Source: Crenobacter cavernae (GTDB taxonomy: Bacteria; Pseudomonadota; Gammaproteobacteria; Burkholderiales; Chromobacteriaceae). Taken from it: a stretch of 64,000 bases of DNA. The DNA is taken from positions 1,741,001 to 1,805,000 of the forward strand of contig NZ_CP031337.1 of NCBI RefSeq assembly GCF_003355495.1. The letters are read 5' to 3'. This document shows positions 49,208 through 58,665 of the stretch, in pieces; positions within the stretch are counted from its first letter, which is position 1; each line of letters begins with the position of its first letter. Position numbers and translations under genes: made by a program. Under the pieces are notes generated by a model, which was not told where the DNA came from, did no database searches, and saw only the letters and a list, made by a program, of their open reading frames with translations.

Positions 49208-50182
49208 GTGCCGCCCGTTCCGCCCGTCTCGTTCCCCCTTCTTTCCGCGCTGCCGGCCTGGCACGCGCGGCTGTTGACGCTGCGCCACCAGGCGGTGCGC
49301 GACCTCGCCTTCCTGCTGACCGCGCCGATGGGCTGGGCGGCGTCGAGCAACCTCGAACCGGCCCGGCTGCTCGGCGCCCGAGGTTGGCCGAGCCTTTCGG
49401 CGCTCGACGCCGATCCGGCGCCGCTCGAGCAATGGCTGCTCGCGCATCCGTCGGGCCGGCTCGGCCGCTACGCCGAGGTGCTGCTCGCGTACTGGTTCGC
49501 GCATGCGCCGCACGCCGAACTCGTCGCGCACAACCTCGCGGTGCGCGACGCCGCGCACCGCACGCACGGCGAATTCGACTTCCTGGTGCGTCTGGACGGC
49601 GAACCCTTCCATATCGAGCTGGCCAGCAAGTTCTACCTGATGCTGGGCGACGTGCCCGACAGCCTGATCGGCGCCAGCCTGCGCGACGCGTGGCGGCTGA
49701 AGGCGGCCAAGCTCGAGCGGCAGCTCGCGCTGCGCCGCCACCCGCTCGCCGCACCGCTGCTGCCGGCGGGCTTCACTCAGGCGGCGAGCGTCGCGCGCGT
49801 CACCGGCTGGCTCTTCATCAACGACGGCCTCGCGCTGCCGCACCCGCTGAACCCCCATGCTCCACGCGGCTGGTTCGCCCCATTGGCCGAGCCTTGGCCG
49901 CATCGCAGCGGCGACAGCCGCTGGCTGTGGCTGCCGCGGCTGCAATGGCTCGCACCGGCCAGGCTGCCGGCGCTCTATACCGAATCCGAGCAAGACTTGC
50001 GCGCCCGGCTCGCTCTGATCGACCGGCCGCAACTGGTCGCCGAGGTCGCCGTCGACGAGACCGGCGAGGCGTTCGAGGTGGCGCGCGGCTTCGTGCTGCC
50101 GGCCGGCTGGCCGCCGCCCGAGGCGCTCGCCGCGCTGCGCGCACGCATGCTGCCGGAGCCGGCGTGGCAGGCCGGCCGTTGA
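49208..50182 (+). CDS. DUF1853 family protein
   Basis: The 324-residue protein matches the proteobacterial DUF1853 group, with the short core GEFDFLVRLDGEPFHIELASKFYL at about 121-144. Asp124, Glu137 and Lys141 in that core resemble the acidic/Lys pattern of PD-(D/E)xK nucleases, though spacing is not canonical. GTG is used as start. The stop overlaps the start of the next frame by four bases (TTGA), suggesting translational coupling. Function unknown. Confidence 0.8.
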   Translation: MPPVPPVSFPLLSALPAWHARLLTLRHQAVRDLAFLLTAPMGWAASSNLEPARLLGARGWPSLSALDADPAPLEQWLLAHPSGRLGRYAEVLLAYWFAHAPHAELVAHNLAVRDAAHRTHGEFDFLVRLDGEPFHIELASKFYLMLGDVPDSLIGASLRDAWRLKAAKLERQLALRRHPLAAPLLPAGFTQAASVARVTGWLFINDGLALPHPLNPHAPRGWFAPLAEPWPHRSGDSRWLWLPRLQWLAPARLPALYTESEQDLRARLALIDRPQLVAEVAVDETGEAFEVARGFVLPAGWPPPEALAALRARMLPEPAWQAGR

Positions 50183-50814
50183 GCGTCGGCGAGCGCGCGC
50201 TCGTCGCTTCGCTGTACGGCGCCGCGCTCGACCCCGCGCCGCTGCGCCTCGTGCCGCGCGCGCGCTTCCCCTTCTGGACGCGCCCTATGGCGTGGCGCAA
50301 CACCGTCTGGCTGACGGCTCCCCTTTACCGCGGCGACTACTCGATTTGCTGCGCAAGGTTGGCCGAGGGTTCGGCCGAGGATCTGGCCGCGCTGCACACC
50401 TGGCTGCACGAGCTGGTCCACGTCTGGCAGGCGCAGCAGGGCGCACCGCTGTTGACGCGCGGCTTCGCGATCGGCGTCGTCGGGTCGCTACCTTTCACCG
50501 TCGACCCCTATCTTTATTCTCTCGACGCGGGCCGCTTCGCCGACTACGGGCTCGAACAACAGGCGGCGCTGTGGTCGGACTACCAGCTGCTGAGCTTGCT
50601 GCCCGACTCGGCGGCGCTCGCGTGGCGTTTGGCGCGCGACAACATAGGCTGGCGACGCGTTCTGGCATCGTCCGGGGAGGCTTGCGCGGCGCTCAAAGCA
50701 CAGCGCCCGGTACTCCTTGCGGAATACCGGGCGGTGTTGGCCGAGCCGCTCGCCGATCCGGGCTGCTACCGGGGAAAGACGGCTTGTCTGGGGCGGGTGA
50801 GGCCGCTCACCTAG
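50179..50814 (+). CDS. Small protein with HExxH zinc-peptidase-like motif
   Basis: The frame of about 211 residues contains HTWLHELVHVWQAQQG; HELVH at 77-81 is an HExxH zinc-binding motif. The context recalls the metallopeptidase-like core of DUF4157-type proteins. The TTG start overlaps the DUF1853 stop; internal starts such as ATG at 50288 are possible. It ends eight bases inside the convergent fnr gene. Two TTGGCCGAG motifs lie inside. I do not recognise the exact family. Confidence 0.55.
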   Translation: MSVGERALVASLYGAALDPAPLRLVPRARFPFWTRPMAWRNTVWLTAPLYRGDYSICCARLAEGSAEDLAALHTWLHELVHVWQAQQGAPLLTRGFAIGVVGSLPFTVDPYLYSLDAGRFADYGLEQQAALWSDYQLLSLLPDSAALAWRLARDNIGWRRVLASSGEACAALKAQRPVLLAEYRAVLAEPLADPGCYRGKTACLGRVRPLT

Positions 50815-51553
50815 GGCCGGAGCTCGCGTTCGCGCAGCCGGACAGCAGCGCCTTGAGCGTGGCGGGTTCCAGGAGCCGGATGTGCTTGTGGTCGACCTTG
50901 ATCCAGCCCTGCTGCTGGAGTTTGGACAGCGTGCGGCTGACCGTCTCGAGCTTGAGGCCGAGGAAGCTGCCGATCTCCTCGCGGCTCATCCGCAGGATGA
51001 AGTCGTTGGCGGCGAAACCGCGGCTGGCCAGGCGCTGCGACAGGTTCAAGAGGAAGGCGGCGAGGCGCTCCTCGGCCTTCATATTGCCGAGCAGCAGCAT
51101 CACGTTCTGGTCGCGGACGATCTCGCGGCTCATCAGCCGGTAGAAGTGGCGCTGCAGGCTGGGGATGTCGCGGCTGAGGTCTTCCATGCGCGTGAACGGC
51201 AGCTCGCACACCTCGCTGTCCTCGAGCGCGATCGCGTCGCAGCCGTGCAGGTCGACCGAGATGCCATCCAGCCCCATCAGCTCGCCCGACATGTGAAAAC
51301 CGGTCACCTGCTCGCGGCCGTCGCAGCTCGCGACTGTCGTCTTGAAAAAGCCGGTGCGCACCGCGAACAGCGAGCGGAAACCCTCGCCGCTGCGGAACAG
51401 GGCGTCGCCGCGCTTGAGCTTGCGGCTCTGGCGGATCACCGCGTCCAGTTGTGACATCTCGTCGGGGTTGAGGCCTATAGGCAGGCACAGCTCGCGCAAG
51501 GAACAGTCAGAGCAGCTGACTTTCAGCGTGGCGGGCGAAAGGGTATCGGCCAT
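50807..51553 (-). CDS. fnr: FNR-type oxygen-sensing transcription regulator
   Basis: The 248-residue Crp/Fnr protein has Cys14, Cys17, Cys23 and Cys105, matching the four [4Fe-4S] ligands of Fnr (CSDCSLRELC plus a central Cys). A cyclic-nucleotide-type beta roll follows. The recognition helix ETVSRTLSKLQ has the Glu/Ser/Arg triplet that reads TTGAT half-sites. It switches anaerobic metabolism on when oxygen is absent. Start at 51553 (MADTLSPATLKVSC) is preferred over the upstream ATG at 51592. Confidence 0.93.
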   Translation of the reverse strand: MADTLSPATLKVSCSDCSLRELCLPIGLNPDEMSQLDAVIRQSRKLKRGDALFRSGEGFRSLFAVRTGFFKTTVASCDGREQVTGFHMSGELMGLDGISVDLHGCDAIALEDSEVCELPFTRMEDLSRDIPSLQRHFYRLMSREIVRDQNVMLLLGNMKAEERLAAFLLNLSQRLASRGFAANDFILRMSREEIGSFLGLKLETVSRTLSKLQQQGWIKVDHKHIRLLEPATLKALLSGCANASSGPR

Positions 51554-51650
51554 GGGCGTTGCGGTTTTCCTTCTTCGCTTGACGTGGGGCAAGGCGGTAA
51601 AGCGGGCGTTTCGGCAAATTTAACAGCCCACCCGTGCCTTTGTCATCGCA

Positions 51651-51743
51651 GTGAAACCCGAACCGACTTCGCCCGCCCGCTTCGAATTCGACCGCCATCT
51701 GCGCGAACGCGCGACGACGGCGCGCTATTCGCGCACGGTGTGA
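51651..51743 (+). pseudogene. Possible N-terminal remnant of hemN
   Basis: A GTG frame of 30 codons reads VKPEPTSPARFEFDRHLRER before diverging and stopping. The EFDRHL stretch resembles the start of oxygen-independent coproporphyrinogen III oxidase, whose gene often neighbours fnr. No further hemN sequence follows; the next feature is a terminator. Short and weak evidence. Confidence 0.3.
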
Positions 51744-51749
51744 AGAAAA

Positions 51750-51785
51750 AAGCTCGGCCAACCTTTTGTAAGGTTGGCCGAGCTT
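51750..51785 (-). terminator. Terminator built from an inverted pair of the TTGGCCGAG repeat
   Basis: Arms 51750-51765 and 51770-51785 pair perfectly over 16 bases around a TTGT loop. On the minus strand TTTTTT follows, so it ends the RND efflux operon. Motif copies are at 51753-51761 and 51774-51782. Confidence 0.92.
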
Positions 51786-51808
51786 CTTCGTGCAGACGGC
51801 GTCGAAGA

Positions 51809-54800
51809 TCAGGCGCGGTGCGCGTGTCCGTTCAGCCTTGCGAACACGCGGCGCACGCGGGTCCGCAAGCCGTCCATATAGGTGTACACCACCGGCACCA
51901 CGATCAGCGTCAGCACGGTCGACGTCACCATGCCGCCGATGATCGCGTGCGCCATCGGCGCGCGCGTCTCCGAGCCTTCGCCGCCGCCGAGCGCCAGGGG
52001 CAGCATGCCGAAGATCATCGCCAGGCTGGTCATCATGATCGGGCGCAGCCGCACGCGGCCGGCCTCGACGATCGCCGCGCGCCTTTCCATGCCCTCGCGG
52101 CGCGCCTGGTTGATGAAGTCGACCAAGAGGATGCCGTTCTTGGCCGCCAGGCCCATCAGCATCACGATGCCGATCACCGAGAACATATTGAGCGTCGAGC
52201 CGAACAGCAACAGGCCGAGAAACACGCCGACGAAGGCCAAGGGCAGCGACACCATGATGGTCACCGGCAGCGTGAAGCTGCGGAACTGCGCGGCGAGGAT
52301 CAGATAGATGAAGATCACGCCCATCGCCAGCGCCTGCACCGCGAAGCCGAGCGACTCGGCCATGTCCTTCTGCTCGCCTTCCTGGTTCAGGCTGACGCCC
52401 GGCGGCAGCTTCGCGTCCTTCAACAGCTTGCCGATGTCGGCGAACACCGCACTCGACTCGCGGCCCTCGATGTTGGCGGTGATCGTCACCTCGCGCTGCA
52501 GGTTCACGCGGTCGATCTGGCGCGGGCTCTCGGCCGGCCGGCTCTCGGTCACGCTCGACAGCGGCACCATGTTGGCCGAGCCGTCGTCCTTGCGATTTCC
52601 GGCGACGGTCAAGACGTCCAAGAGTTCGGCCGCGCGCGCGGGTTTCGGGATCTGCAGCCTGACGTCGTAGTTCTCGCCGTCGGGCGCTTCCCAGGTGGTG
52701 ACGGTGTTGCCGGCCAACAGCGTCGACAGCGTGTCGCCGACCTCGGCGAGGTCGATGCCGAGGCTGCCGGCGGCGTCGCGCTTGACCGAGATGTCGAGCG
52801 CCGGGTCGGCCGCCGACAGGCTGCTCTCGACGTCGCTGACGCCCTTGACGCCAGCCAGCCGCCCGGACAGCGCGTTGGCGGCCGCCTCGAGCACATGCAC
52901 ATCGCTGCCGCGCAAGCCGATGTTGACCGCCTTGCCGCCCGGACCGTGCTTGCCGAGTTCTTCTACCGACGACAGCTCGATGCCGGCGACGCGCTCGGCC
53001 TTGCCGCGCGCGGCGGCCATCAGGTCGAACAGGCTGCGTTCGCGCTCCTGCTTGCTGCCGGCGTCGACCACCAACCGTGCCTCGGTCTTGCCGGCGCCGA
53101 AGCGCCCGCCGGCGACGCTGACGTTCACCGAGCGCACCTCGGGCAGCTCGCGCAAGCCTTTCTCGACCTGGCGCGCCTTCGCCTCGGTGTATTCGAGCGA
53201 GCTGCCCGGCGCGGTCTTGAAGCTCAGCGAGAACTTGCCCTGGTCGCTCTTGGGCAGGAATTCGCCGCCGATCAGCGGCACCAGCATGAAGCTGCCGACG
53301 AGCAGCGCCAAGGCGCCGGCGATCACCGTCTTCCTGTGGTCGAGCGCCCAGCCGATCGCGGCGCCGTAGCGCTCGGCCAAGCGGTCGAGCGAGGCTTCGA
53401 ACCAGTCGAGCGTGCGCCCGAGCGGCCCCTTGTGCGCATCGCCGTGGTGGTGCGGGTCGTGCCAGATCGACGACAGCATCGGGTCGAGCGTGAAGCTGAC
53501 CAGCATCGAGATCAGCACCGCGACGGTGACGGTCAGGCCGAACTGGTGGAAGAACTTGCCGATGATGCCGCCCATGAAGCCGACCGGCAGGAACACCGCG
53601 ACGATGACCAGCGTCGTCGCCAGCACCGCCAGACCGATCTCCTCGGTGCCTTCGAGCGCCGCCTTGTAGTGCTCCTTGCCCATATTGGCGTGGCGGACGA
53701 TGTTCTCGCGCACGACGATGGCGTCGTCGATCAACAGGCCGATCGACAGCGACAGCGCCATCAGCGTCATCAGGTTCAAGGTGAAGCCCATCGCCGAGAT
53801 CGCGAACAGCGTGCCGATCAGCGCGACCGGCAAGGTCAGGCCGGTGATCACCGTGCTGCGCCAGCTGCCCAGGAACAGGAACACGATCAGTACCGTCAGC
53901 GCCGCGCCCTCGATCAGGCTGTTCCTCACCTCGGTCAGCGAGCGTTTGACGTTGTCGGACTTGTCGTAGGTGACCTTGACGCCGGTGCCGGCCGGCATCA
54001 GCGGCCTCATTTCTTCCATCACCTTCTTCACGCCTTCGGCGACCGCGACGACGTTGGCGCCGCGCGCCGCGCGGATGTCGAGGCCGACCGATGGCAAGCC
54101 GTCGATCAGCGACAGGCTGTCCTTCTCGGCCTCGTCGTCGGCGACGGAGGCGACGTCGGCGAGCCGGATCGGCGCGCCGTTACGCCACGTGAGCGTCAGC
54201 TTGGAGAAGTCGTCGACCGTCGCCAGCTTGCCGGTCAGGCGCACCGACAGCTCGTTGCTCGCGGTGTTGACCGAGCCGGTCGGGAAGTCCTGGTTGGCGG
54301 TGCGGATGGCCGAGGCCACGTCGCCGACCGACAGGCCGACCGCCTCGAGCCGGTAGGGGTCGACGTCGACGCGGATCTCGCGGCGGGCTCCGCCGACGCG
54401 TTTGACTTCGCCGACGCCCGACACCGTCTGCAGCCGCTTCTTCAGCACGTTGTCGACCCAGGTCGTGAGTCCCCTTAGGTTCTTGTCGGGCGATGTCAGC
54501 GCGAACGAAAGCAGCGGCTGGTCATTCGGGTTCAGTTGCGACACCACCGGCGACTTGATCTCGCGCCGGAAGCTGCCCTGCACCGCCGAGATGCGGTCGC
54601 GCACGTCCTGCAGCGCGACGGTCGCGTCGGCAGACAGTTCGAACTCGACGACGACGGTCGAAGAGCCTTCGAACGAGTACGAGCGGATGTTCTTGATACC
54701 GCTGATCGTGTTCAGCGTCTCCTCGATCGGCCGGCTGACCTCGCTCTCGACCACCTCGGGTGATGCGCCCGGGTAGCTGACGGCGACGACGGCGACCGGG

Positions 54801-54925
54801 AAGCGGATGTCGGGGAACTCCTCGAGCGGCAGGCGATTGATCGAGAACAGGCCGAGCACGATCAGCACCAGCATCAGCACGGCGGCGAAGTAGGGGTTCT
54901 GGATACTGACGCGGGTGAGCCACAT
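51809..54925 (-). CDS. RND-family multidrug efflux pump, inner-membrane component
   Basis: The 1038-residue protein has the HAE-1/AcrB layout. It has a first membrane helix (SIQNPYFAAVLMLVLIVLGL), periplasmic porter domain, helices 2-6 with the proton-relay pair in LSIGLLIDDAIVVRENIVRH, a second porter half, and C-terminal helices with MLMGLAAKNGILLVDFINQARR. It exports drugs or metabolites with its adaptor. It starts three bases after the adaptor gene. No outer-membrane channel gene is in this operon, so it presumably borrows TolC. Substrates unknown. Confidence 0.95.
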   Translation of the reverse strand: MWLTRVSIQNPYFAAVLMLVLIVLGLFSINRLPLEEFPDIRFPVAVVAVSYPGASPEVVESEVSRPIEETLNTISGIKNIRSYSFEGSSTVVVEFELSADATVALQDVRDRISAVQGSFRREIKSPVVSQLNPNDQPLLSFALTSPDKNLRGLTTWVDNVLKKRLQTVSGVGEVKRVGGARREIRVDVDPYRLEAVGLSVGDVASAIRTANQDFPTGSVNTASNELSVRLTGKLATVDDFSKLTLTWRNGAPIRLADVASVADDEAEKDSLSLIDGLPSVGLDIRAARGANVVAVAEGVKKVMEEMRPLMPAGTGVKVTYDKSDNVKRSLTEVRNSLIEGAALTVLIVFLFLGSWRSTVITGLTLPVALIGTLFAISAMGFTLNLMTLMALSLSIGLLIDDAIVVRENIVRHANMGKEHYKAALEGTEEIGLAVLATTLVIVAVFLPVGFMGGIIGKFFHQFGLTVTVAVLISMLVSFTLDPMLSSIWHDPHHHGDAHKGPLGRTLDWFEASLDRLAERYGAAIGWALDHRKTVIAGALALLVGSFMLVPLIGGEFLPKSDQGKFSLSFKTAPGSSLEYTEAKARQVEKGLRELPEVRSVNVSVAGGRFGAGKTEARLVVDAGSKQERERSLFDLMAAARGKAERVAGIELSSVEELGKHGPGGKAVNIGLRGSDVHVLEAAANALSGRLAGVKGVSDVESSLSAADPALDISVKRDAAGSLGIDLAEVGDTLSTLLAGNTVTTWEAPDGENYDVRLQIPKPARAAELLDVLTVAGNRKDDGSANMVPLSSVTESRPAESPRQIDRVNLQREVTITANIEGRESSAVFADIGKLLKDAKLPPGVSLNQEGEQKDMAESLGFAVQALAMGVIFIYLILAAQFRSFTLPVTIMVSLPLAFVGVFLGLLLFGSTLNMFSVIGIVMLMGLAAKNGILLVDFINQARREGMERRAAIVEAGRVRLRPIMMTSLAMIFGMLPLALGGGEGSETRAPMAHAIIGGMVTSTVLTLIVVPVVYTYMDGLRTRVRRVFARLNGHAHRA

Positions 54926-54928
54926 CGC

Positions 54929-56026
54929 TTATTTCCCCGTCGCGAGCGGCAGCTTGACCGCGTCGCCTTCCTTCATGCCGATCAGCTCGGTCGTGACGAC
55001 GGTCTGTCCGGGGACGATGCCCGACACCGCGACGCGGCGGTCGGCTTCCGATTCGAGCTCGACCTTTACCTGCGCGCGGGAGAGCCTGCCGTTCTTCACG
55101 ACCAGCACCCACGGCGATTTTTCGCGCTCGCGCACCGCGCTGGCAGGCAGCACCACGAAGTCGTCGACTTCGTGCAGTACGACGCCGCCGCGCGCGAACT
55201 GGCCGGCCTTCAGCCGGCCGTCGGGGTTGGAGACGCGCAGGTAGGCCTCGAAGGTGCGCGTGCTAGTCGACGCGACCGGGTTGATGCGCGCGACGTTGGC
55301 CGAGAACTCGCCGGGCATCCCTTCCACCGTGAAGCGCGCGCGCATGCCGGGAGACAAGGCCGCCCCTTCGCGCGACGGCAGGCTGGCGGCGATCTCGAGT
55401 TCGGACAGGTCGGCGACGCCGAACAGCTTCTCGTTGCGGGCGATGCGCTCGCCCGGGTTCTTCGCGCGTTCGAACACCACGCCGGCGATCGGCGCCCTGA
55501 CGACGGTGTCGGACAGGTCTTCGCGCGCGCGCTTCAGTTGCGCCTGCTGCACCCTGAGCGAGCCGGCCTGCACCGCGAAGTCGCTCTCGAGTTCGTCGAG
55601 CGCGAGCTTGGAGATGAAGCCCTTGGTGAACAGTTCGCGCTGGCGGTCGAGCTTGACGCGCGCGAGCTTCAGCCGCGCCTCCTGGTTGGTCAGCTGCGCC
55701 TCCTGCTCGGCGACCGTCTGGCGCAGCGCCTCGTTGGCTATCACCGCGAGCACCTGGCCGAGCCGCACCGGCTGGCCGGCGCGCACGTTGACCTCGGCCA
55801 ACGTGCCTTCGACGCGCGCGGCGACCAGCGCCTCGTTCAGCGGTTTGAGCGTGCCGGTGAACGGCACCGTTTGCGCCAGCGGCTGCGCGCTCGCCTCGAC
55901 GATGTCGCTCGCGTCGAGCTGGCGCGGCGGCGTGGCGGCGGGCTTCGCCGCCTCGTGCTGGCCGCAGCCGGCGACGATCAGCGCGGCGGTGACGGCCGCA
56001 ATAAGGGATTGCAGGCTTAGTTTCAT
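54929..56026 (-). CDS. RND efflux periplasmic adaptor (membrane fusion protein)
   Basis: The 365-residue protein has a lipoprotein signal (LIVAGCGQHE). It also has a lipoyl-type hairpin with coiled coil (AEVNVRAGQPVRLGQVLAVI, about residues 120-175 as helices) and beta-barrel and membrane-proximal domains (VVRAPIAGVVFERA, VLPASAVRERE). It bridges the RND pump to the outer-membrane channel. The start at 56026 was chosen for the lipobox; the longer frame upstream is an overlap with mltA. Confidence 0.92.
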   Translation of the reverse strand: MKLSLQSLIAAVTAALIVAGCGQHEAAKPAATPPRQLDASDIVEASAQPLAQTVPFTGTLKPLNEALVAARVEGTLAEVNVRAGQPVRLGQVLAVIANEALRQTVAEQEAQLTNQEARLKLARVKLDRQRELFTKGFISKLALDELESDFAVQAGSLRVQQAQLKRAREDLSDTVVRAPIAGVVFERAKNPGERIARNEKLFGVADLSELEIAASLPSREGAALSPGMRARFTVEGMPGEFSANVARINPVASTSTRTFEAYLRVSNPDGRLKAGQFARGGVVLHEVDDFVVLPASAVREREKSPWVLVVKNGRLSRAQVKVELESEADRRVAVSGIVPGQTVVTTELIGMKEGDAVKLPLATGK

Positions 56027-56031
56027 GGTCT

Positions 56032-57285
56032 TTAGATGGCGAGCACCTGATTGGGGCTGACGCCCTTGGGCAGCAGGATCCACAGGCGGCCCTGCTGTTT
56101 CATGCGGCCGGCGTACAGGCCGGCCTCGCTGCCGAAGCCCCAGAAGAAGTCGGCGCGCACCCCGCCGCGGATCGCGCCGCCGGTGTCCTGCGCGTGCATC
56201 AGCCGCACCAGCGGTTCGTCGGACAGCGGCCAGGTGGTCGCGAGCAGCACCGGCGCGCCCAGCGGGATGTAGCGCGGGTCGACGGCGATGCTGTAGCCGT
56301 TGGTCAAGGGCACGCCGAGCGCTCCGGGAGGGCCGCCTTCTTGGCTGGCATGCGCCTTGAAGAACACGTAGCTCGGGTTCTGGTTGAACAGTTCCTGGCG
56401 ACGGTCGGGGTGGGCCTTGATCCACGCCTGGATGCCCTGCATCGACGCATCGGCGATCGTCAGCTCGCCGCGTTCGATCAGCACCTTGCCGATCGACTGG
56501 TAGCCGTAGCCGTTCTGCTCGGCGTAGGTCACGCGTAAAAAGCTGCCGTCCTCGAGCTGGATGCGGCCCGAGCCCTGAATCTGCAGGAAGAACAGCTCGG
56601 TCGGGTCCTCGACCCAGGCGAGCACCGGCGAGCTCGAGACGCCACGGCCCGCCTCGATCTCGGCGCGGCTGTAGTAGGGCAGCACGCGCTCGCCGTCGAC
56701 GCGGCCCTTCAGGCGCGTCGTGCGCGCGTCGGGCTTGAAGTCGGAGGGCGTCAGCATGAACTCGCCGGCGCCGGGCGAGGTCTTGCCCGGCACGATGGCG
56801 AGCTTGTTGCCGTTGGCGCGCCGCACGACGAGTTGCGCGGCGTTGCGGTCGGCGGCGCTGACGTCGAGCGTGACGAGGTCGGCCGGCACGCCGTACACCG
56901 GGTAAGGCGTGCGCGCGCTTTGCGTGCGGCTGCCGGCCAAGAGCGGCTCGTAGTAGCCGGTGATGAGGCCGGTGTCGCGCGCGCTGTCTATGACCTTCCA
57001 CGCGTCGAAACGCGTCTCGAAGAAGCGTTTGACCGCGCTCGCGTCGGCGGCGTCTAGCGTCGCCGCGTCGCGGCAGACGTCGGCCCAGCCCGGCCGCTTG
57101 GCGAGCGCCTTGCAGCTCTGTTTAAGCGCGGCAAGGCTGTCGAGCTGCTGCGCGCGGCCCCAGTCGGGCAGCGCGCTCAGCGTTTGCTGCGTGTAATTGA
57201 CCGCGCCTCTGGACGGCGGGGTCGGCGTGGTCGTGCAGGCCGCGACGAGCGCCAGCGGCAGGATGATCAGGAGAAGACGTTTCAT
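56032..57285 (-). CDS. mltA: MltA, membrane-bound lytic murein transglycosylase A
   Basis: The 417-residue lipoprotein (lipobox LVAACT) has the MltA domain (DTGLITGYYEPLLAGS, VEDPTELFFLQIQGSGRI, YQSIGKVLIERGELT) and the 3D domain with catalytic Asp (AVDPRYIPLGAPVLL, RLMHAQDTGGAIRG). It cleaves peptidoglycan glycan strands producing 1,6-anhydro ends. It lies five bases upstream of the efflux adaptor gene, an unusual but apparently operonic position. Confidence 0.95.
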   Translation of the reverse strand: MKRLLLIILPLALVAACTTTPTPPSRGAVNYTQQTLSALPDWGRAQQLDSLAALKQSCKALAKRPGWADVCRDAATLDAADASAVKRFFETRFDAWKVIDSARDTGLITGYYEPLLAGSRTQSARTPYPVYGVPADLVTLDVSAADRNAAQLVVRRANGNKLAIVPGKTSPGAGEFMLTPSDFKPDARTTRLKGRVDGERVLPYYSRAEIEAGRGVSSSPVLAWVEDPTELFFLQIQGSGRIQLEDGSFLRVTYAEQNGYGYQSIGKVLIERGELTIADASMQGIQAWIKAHPDRRQELFNQNPSYVFFKAHASQEGGPPGALGVPLTNGYSIAVDPRYIPLGAPVLLATTWPLSDEPLVRLMHAQDTGGAIRGGVRADFFWGFGSEAGLYAGRMKQQGRLWILLPKGVSPNQVLAI

Positions 57286-57401
57286 GGCAATCGGTCGCGT
57301 TGGGCGGCGGGGCGCACGGTCGGACTATTCTACACGGCGCTTGTGCGGTGCAGGTCGATCCGAGTAGACCGTTTGAATAGAGGGTGAGTTCGCGCCGAAT
57401 A

Positions 57402-57429
57402 AGAAAAGACGCCGCCCGCAGGCGGCGTC
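57402..57429 (-). terminator. Intrinsic terminator after the MFS gene
   Basis: GACGCCGCC and GGCGGCGTC pair around a four-base loop; on the minus strand the stem is followed by TTTTCTT. It ends the siderophore operon. Confidence 0.8.
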
Positions 57430-57447
57430 GAGGCAGGCTCTGGCCGC

Positions 57448-58665
57448 TTATGACCGAGCCTGGCTTGCGCATCGCGTAGAAAGCGGCGCCGGCGAAGTGG
57501 AGTGAAAGCGGACGAAGCGGATGCCCGCGGCCGCCAGCGCATAGGTGGCCGCCACCAGCCAGAAACCGGCGTTCAGCCCGAAAAAGCCCATCCCTGCGGC
57601 CCCAAGCAAGGTGCCGACCAGGGCACCGGCCTTGGCGGCGCTGTTGCCCAGGCCGAGCGCCAGCCCCTGGCCGGTTTCCGGCACGGTGCGCGCGATCAGC
57701 GCGTACGCCACCGGCAGCAATGCCCCTTGCCAGACGCCCCAGACCAGCCGGCTGGCGACGAAGCCTTGCCAAGTGCCGGCCAGCGCGGTCAGCGCCAGGG
57801 TCAGCGCGCACAGCCAAGCGACCACTTCGATCACCGACAAGGTGCGTGCCGGCTGCCAGCGGTCGAACGCCCGGCCCCACAGTGGCGCCGACAAAGCCAG
57901 TGTAGCGGCGCTGGCCGCGTAGCTTGCGCCCACCAGCCAGTTCGGCGCGTGCAGCACGTCGGACACGTACAGCGCGAAGAACGGCTGCGGCATCATCTTG
58001 GCGGCCTGGATCAGCACGATGACGAGCAGGATTCCGGTCAGCCAGCCGTGCGGCCAGCCGGCTTGCGTGGACTTTGCGTCACGCACCCGGTGTGACGGAG
58101 CATCGGCCGGCAGCGCAAGCGCGGCCAGCGCGCACGCCAGGCACGCGACGGCAGCCCAGAGGCAGAGCCAGGCAAAGCCGGACACGTCCATCAGCCAGCC
58201 GCCCAGCACCGGGCCGGCCAGCGAACCCACCGCGGTGGCCGATTGCAGATGCGACAGCGTCCGGCCGCGCCGGGTGGGGTCGCTCACCGCCACCGCGTAT
58301 GCCTGGGCGGCGGCGATGAAACCGGCGAATCCGCCTTGCAGCAAGCGGATGCCCACCAGCGCCCACGCGTTGTCGGTGAAGGCCGCCGCCGCCTGGCACA
58401 GCGCCAGCGCGAGCAGCGCGCGCAACACCATAGGCTTGTGGCCGGTGCAATCGCCGATGCGGCCCCAGAACGGCGTGAGCAGCATGGCGGCCACCATCGG
58501 CCCGGCGTACACCAGCGCCGACAGCAGCGCGGTCATGCCGTGCGCGTCGCCGCCCAGCAGGCGCTGGATATGCAGCGGCCAGAACGGGCCGCTCATCTCC
58601 ATCGCCCCCATCGAGACGAACTGGATCGCCACCAGCCACGCGAGCGGCGAGACCTTAGCCCGCAT
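57448..58665 (-). CDS. MFS transporter, probable siderophore exporter
   Basis: The 405-residue protein has about 12 membrane helices and the MFS loop 2-3 motif (TPFWGRIGDCTGHKPMVL) and a second-half equivalent (APLWGRAFDRW). Its start overlaps the siderophore synthetase stop by 11 bases, so the two are translationally coupled. MFS exporters beside NIS synthetases usually export the finished siderophore; that role is inferred from position. Confidence 0.85.
   Translation of the reverse strand: MRAKVSPLAWLVAIQFVSMGAMEMSGPFWPLHIQRLLGGDAHGMTALLSALVYAGPMVAAMLLTPFWGRIGDCTGHKPMVLRALLALALCQAAAAFTDNAWALVGIRLLQGGFAGFIAAAQAYAVAVSDPTRRGRTLSHLQSATAVGSLAGPVLGGWLMDVSGFAWLCLWAAVACLACALAALALPADAPSHRVRDAKSTQAGWPHGWLTGILLVIVLIQAAKMMPQPFFALYVSDVLHAPNWLVGASYAASAATLALSAPLWGRAFDRWQPARTLSVIEVVAWLCALTLALTALAGTWQGFVASRLVWGVWQGALLPVAYALIARTVPETGQGLALGLGNSAAKAGALVGTLLGAAGMGFFGLNAGFWLVAATYALAAAGIRFVRFHSTSPAPLSTRCASQARS

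Noticed and set aside
51584..54478. Long + strand frame opposite the RND pump
   Set aside because: Antisense shadow; the pump on the minus strand has all family motifs.
54929..57001. 690-codon frame suggesting an adaptor with a long N-terminal extension
   Set aside because: The extension is mltA out of frame; the lipoprotein signal at 56026 marks the true start.
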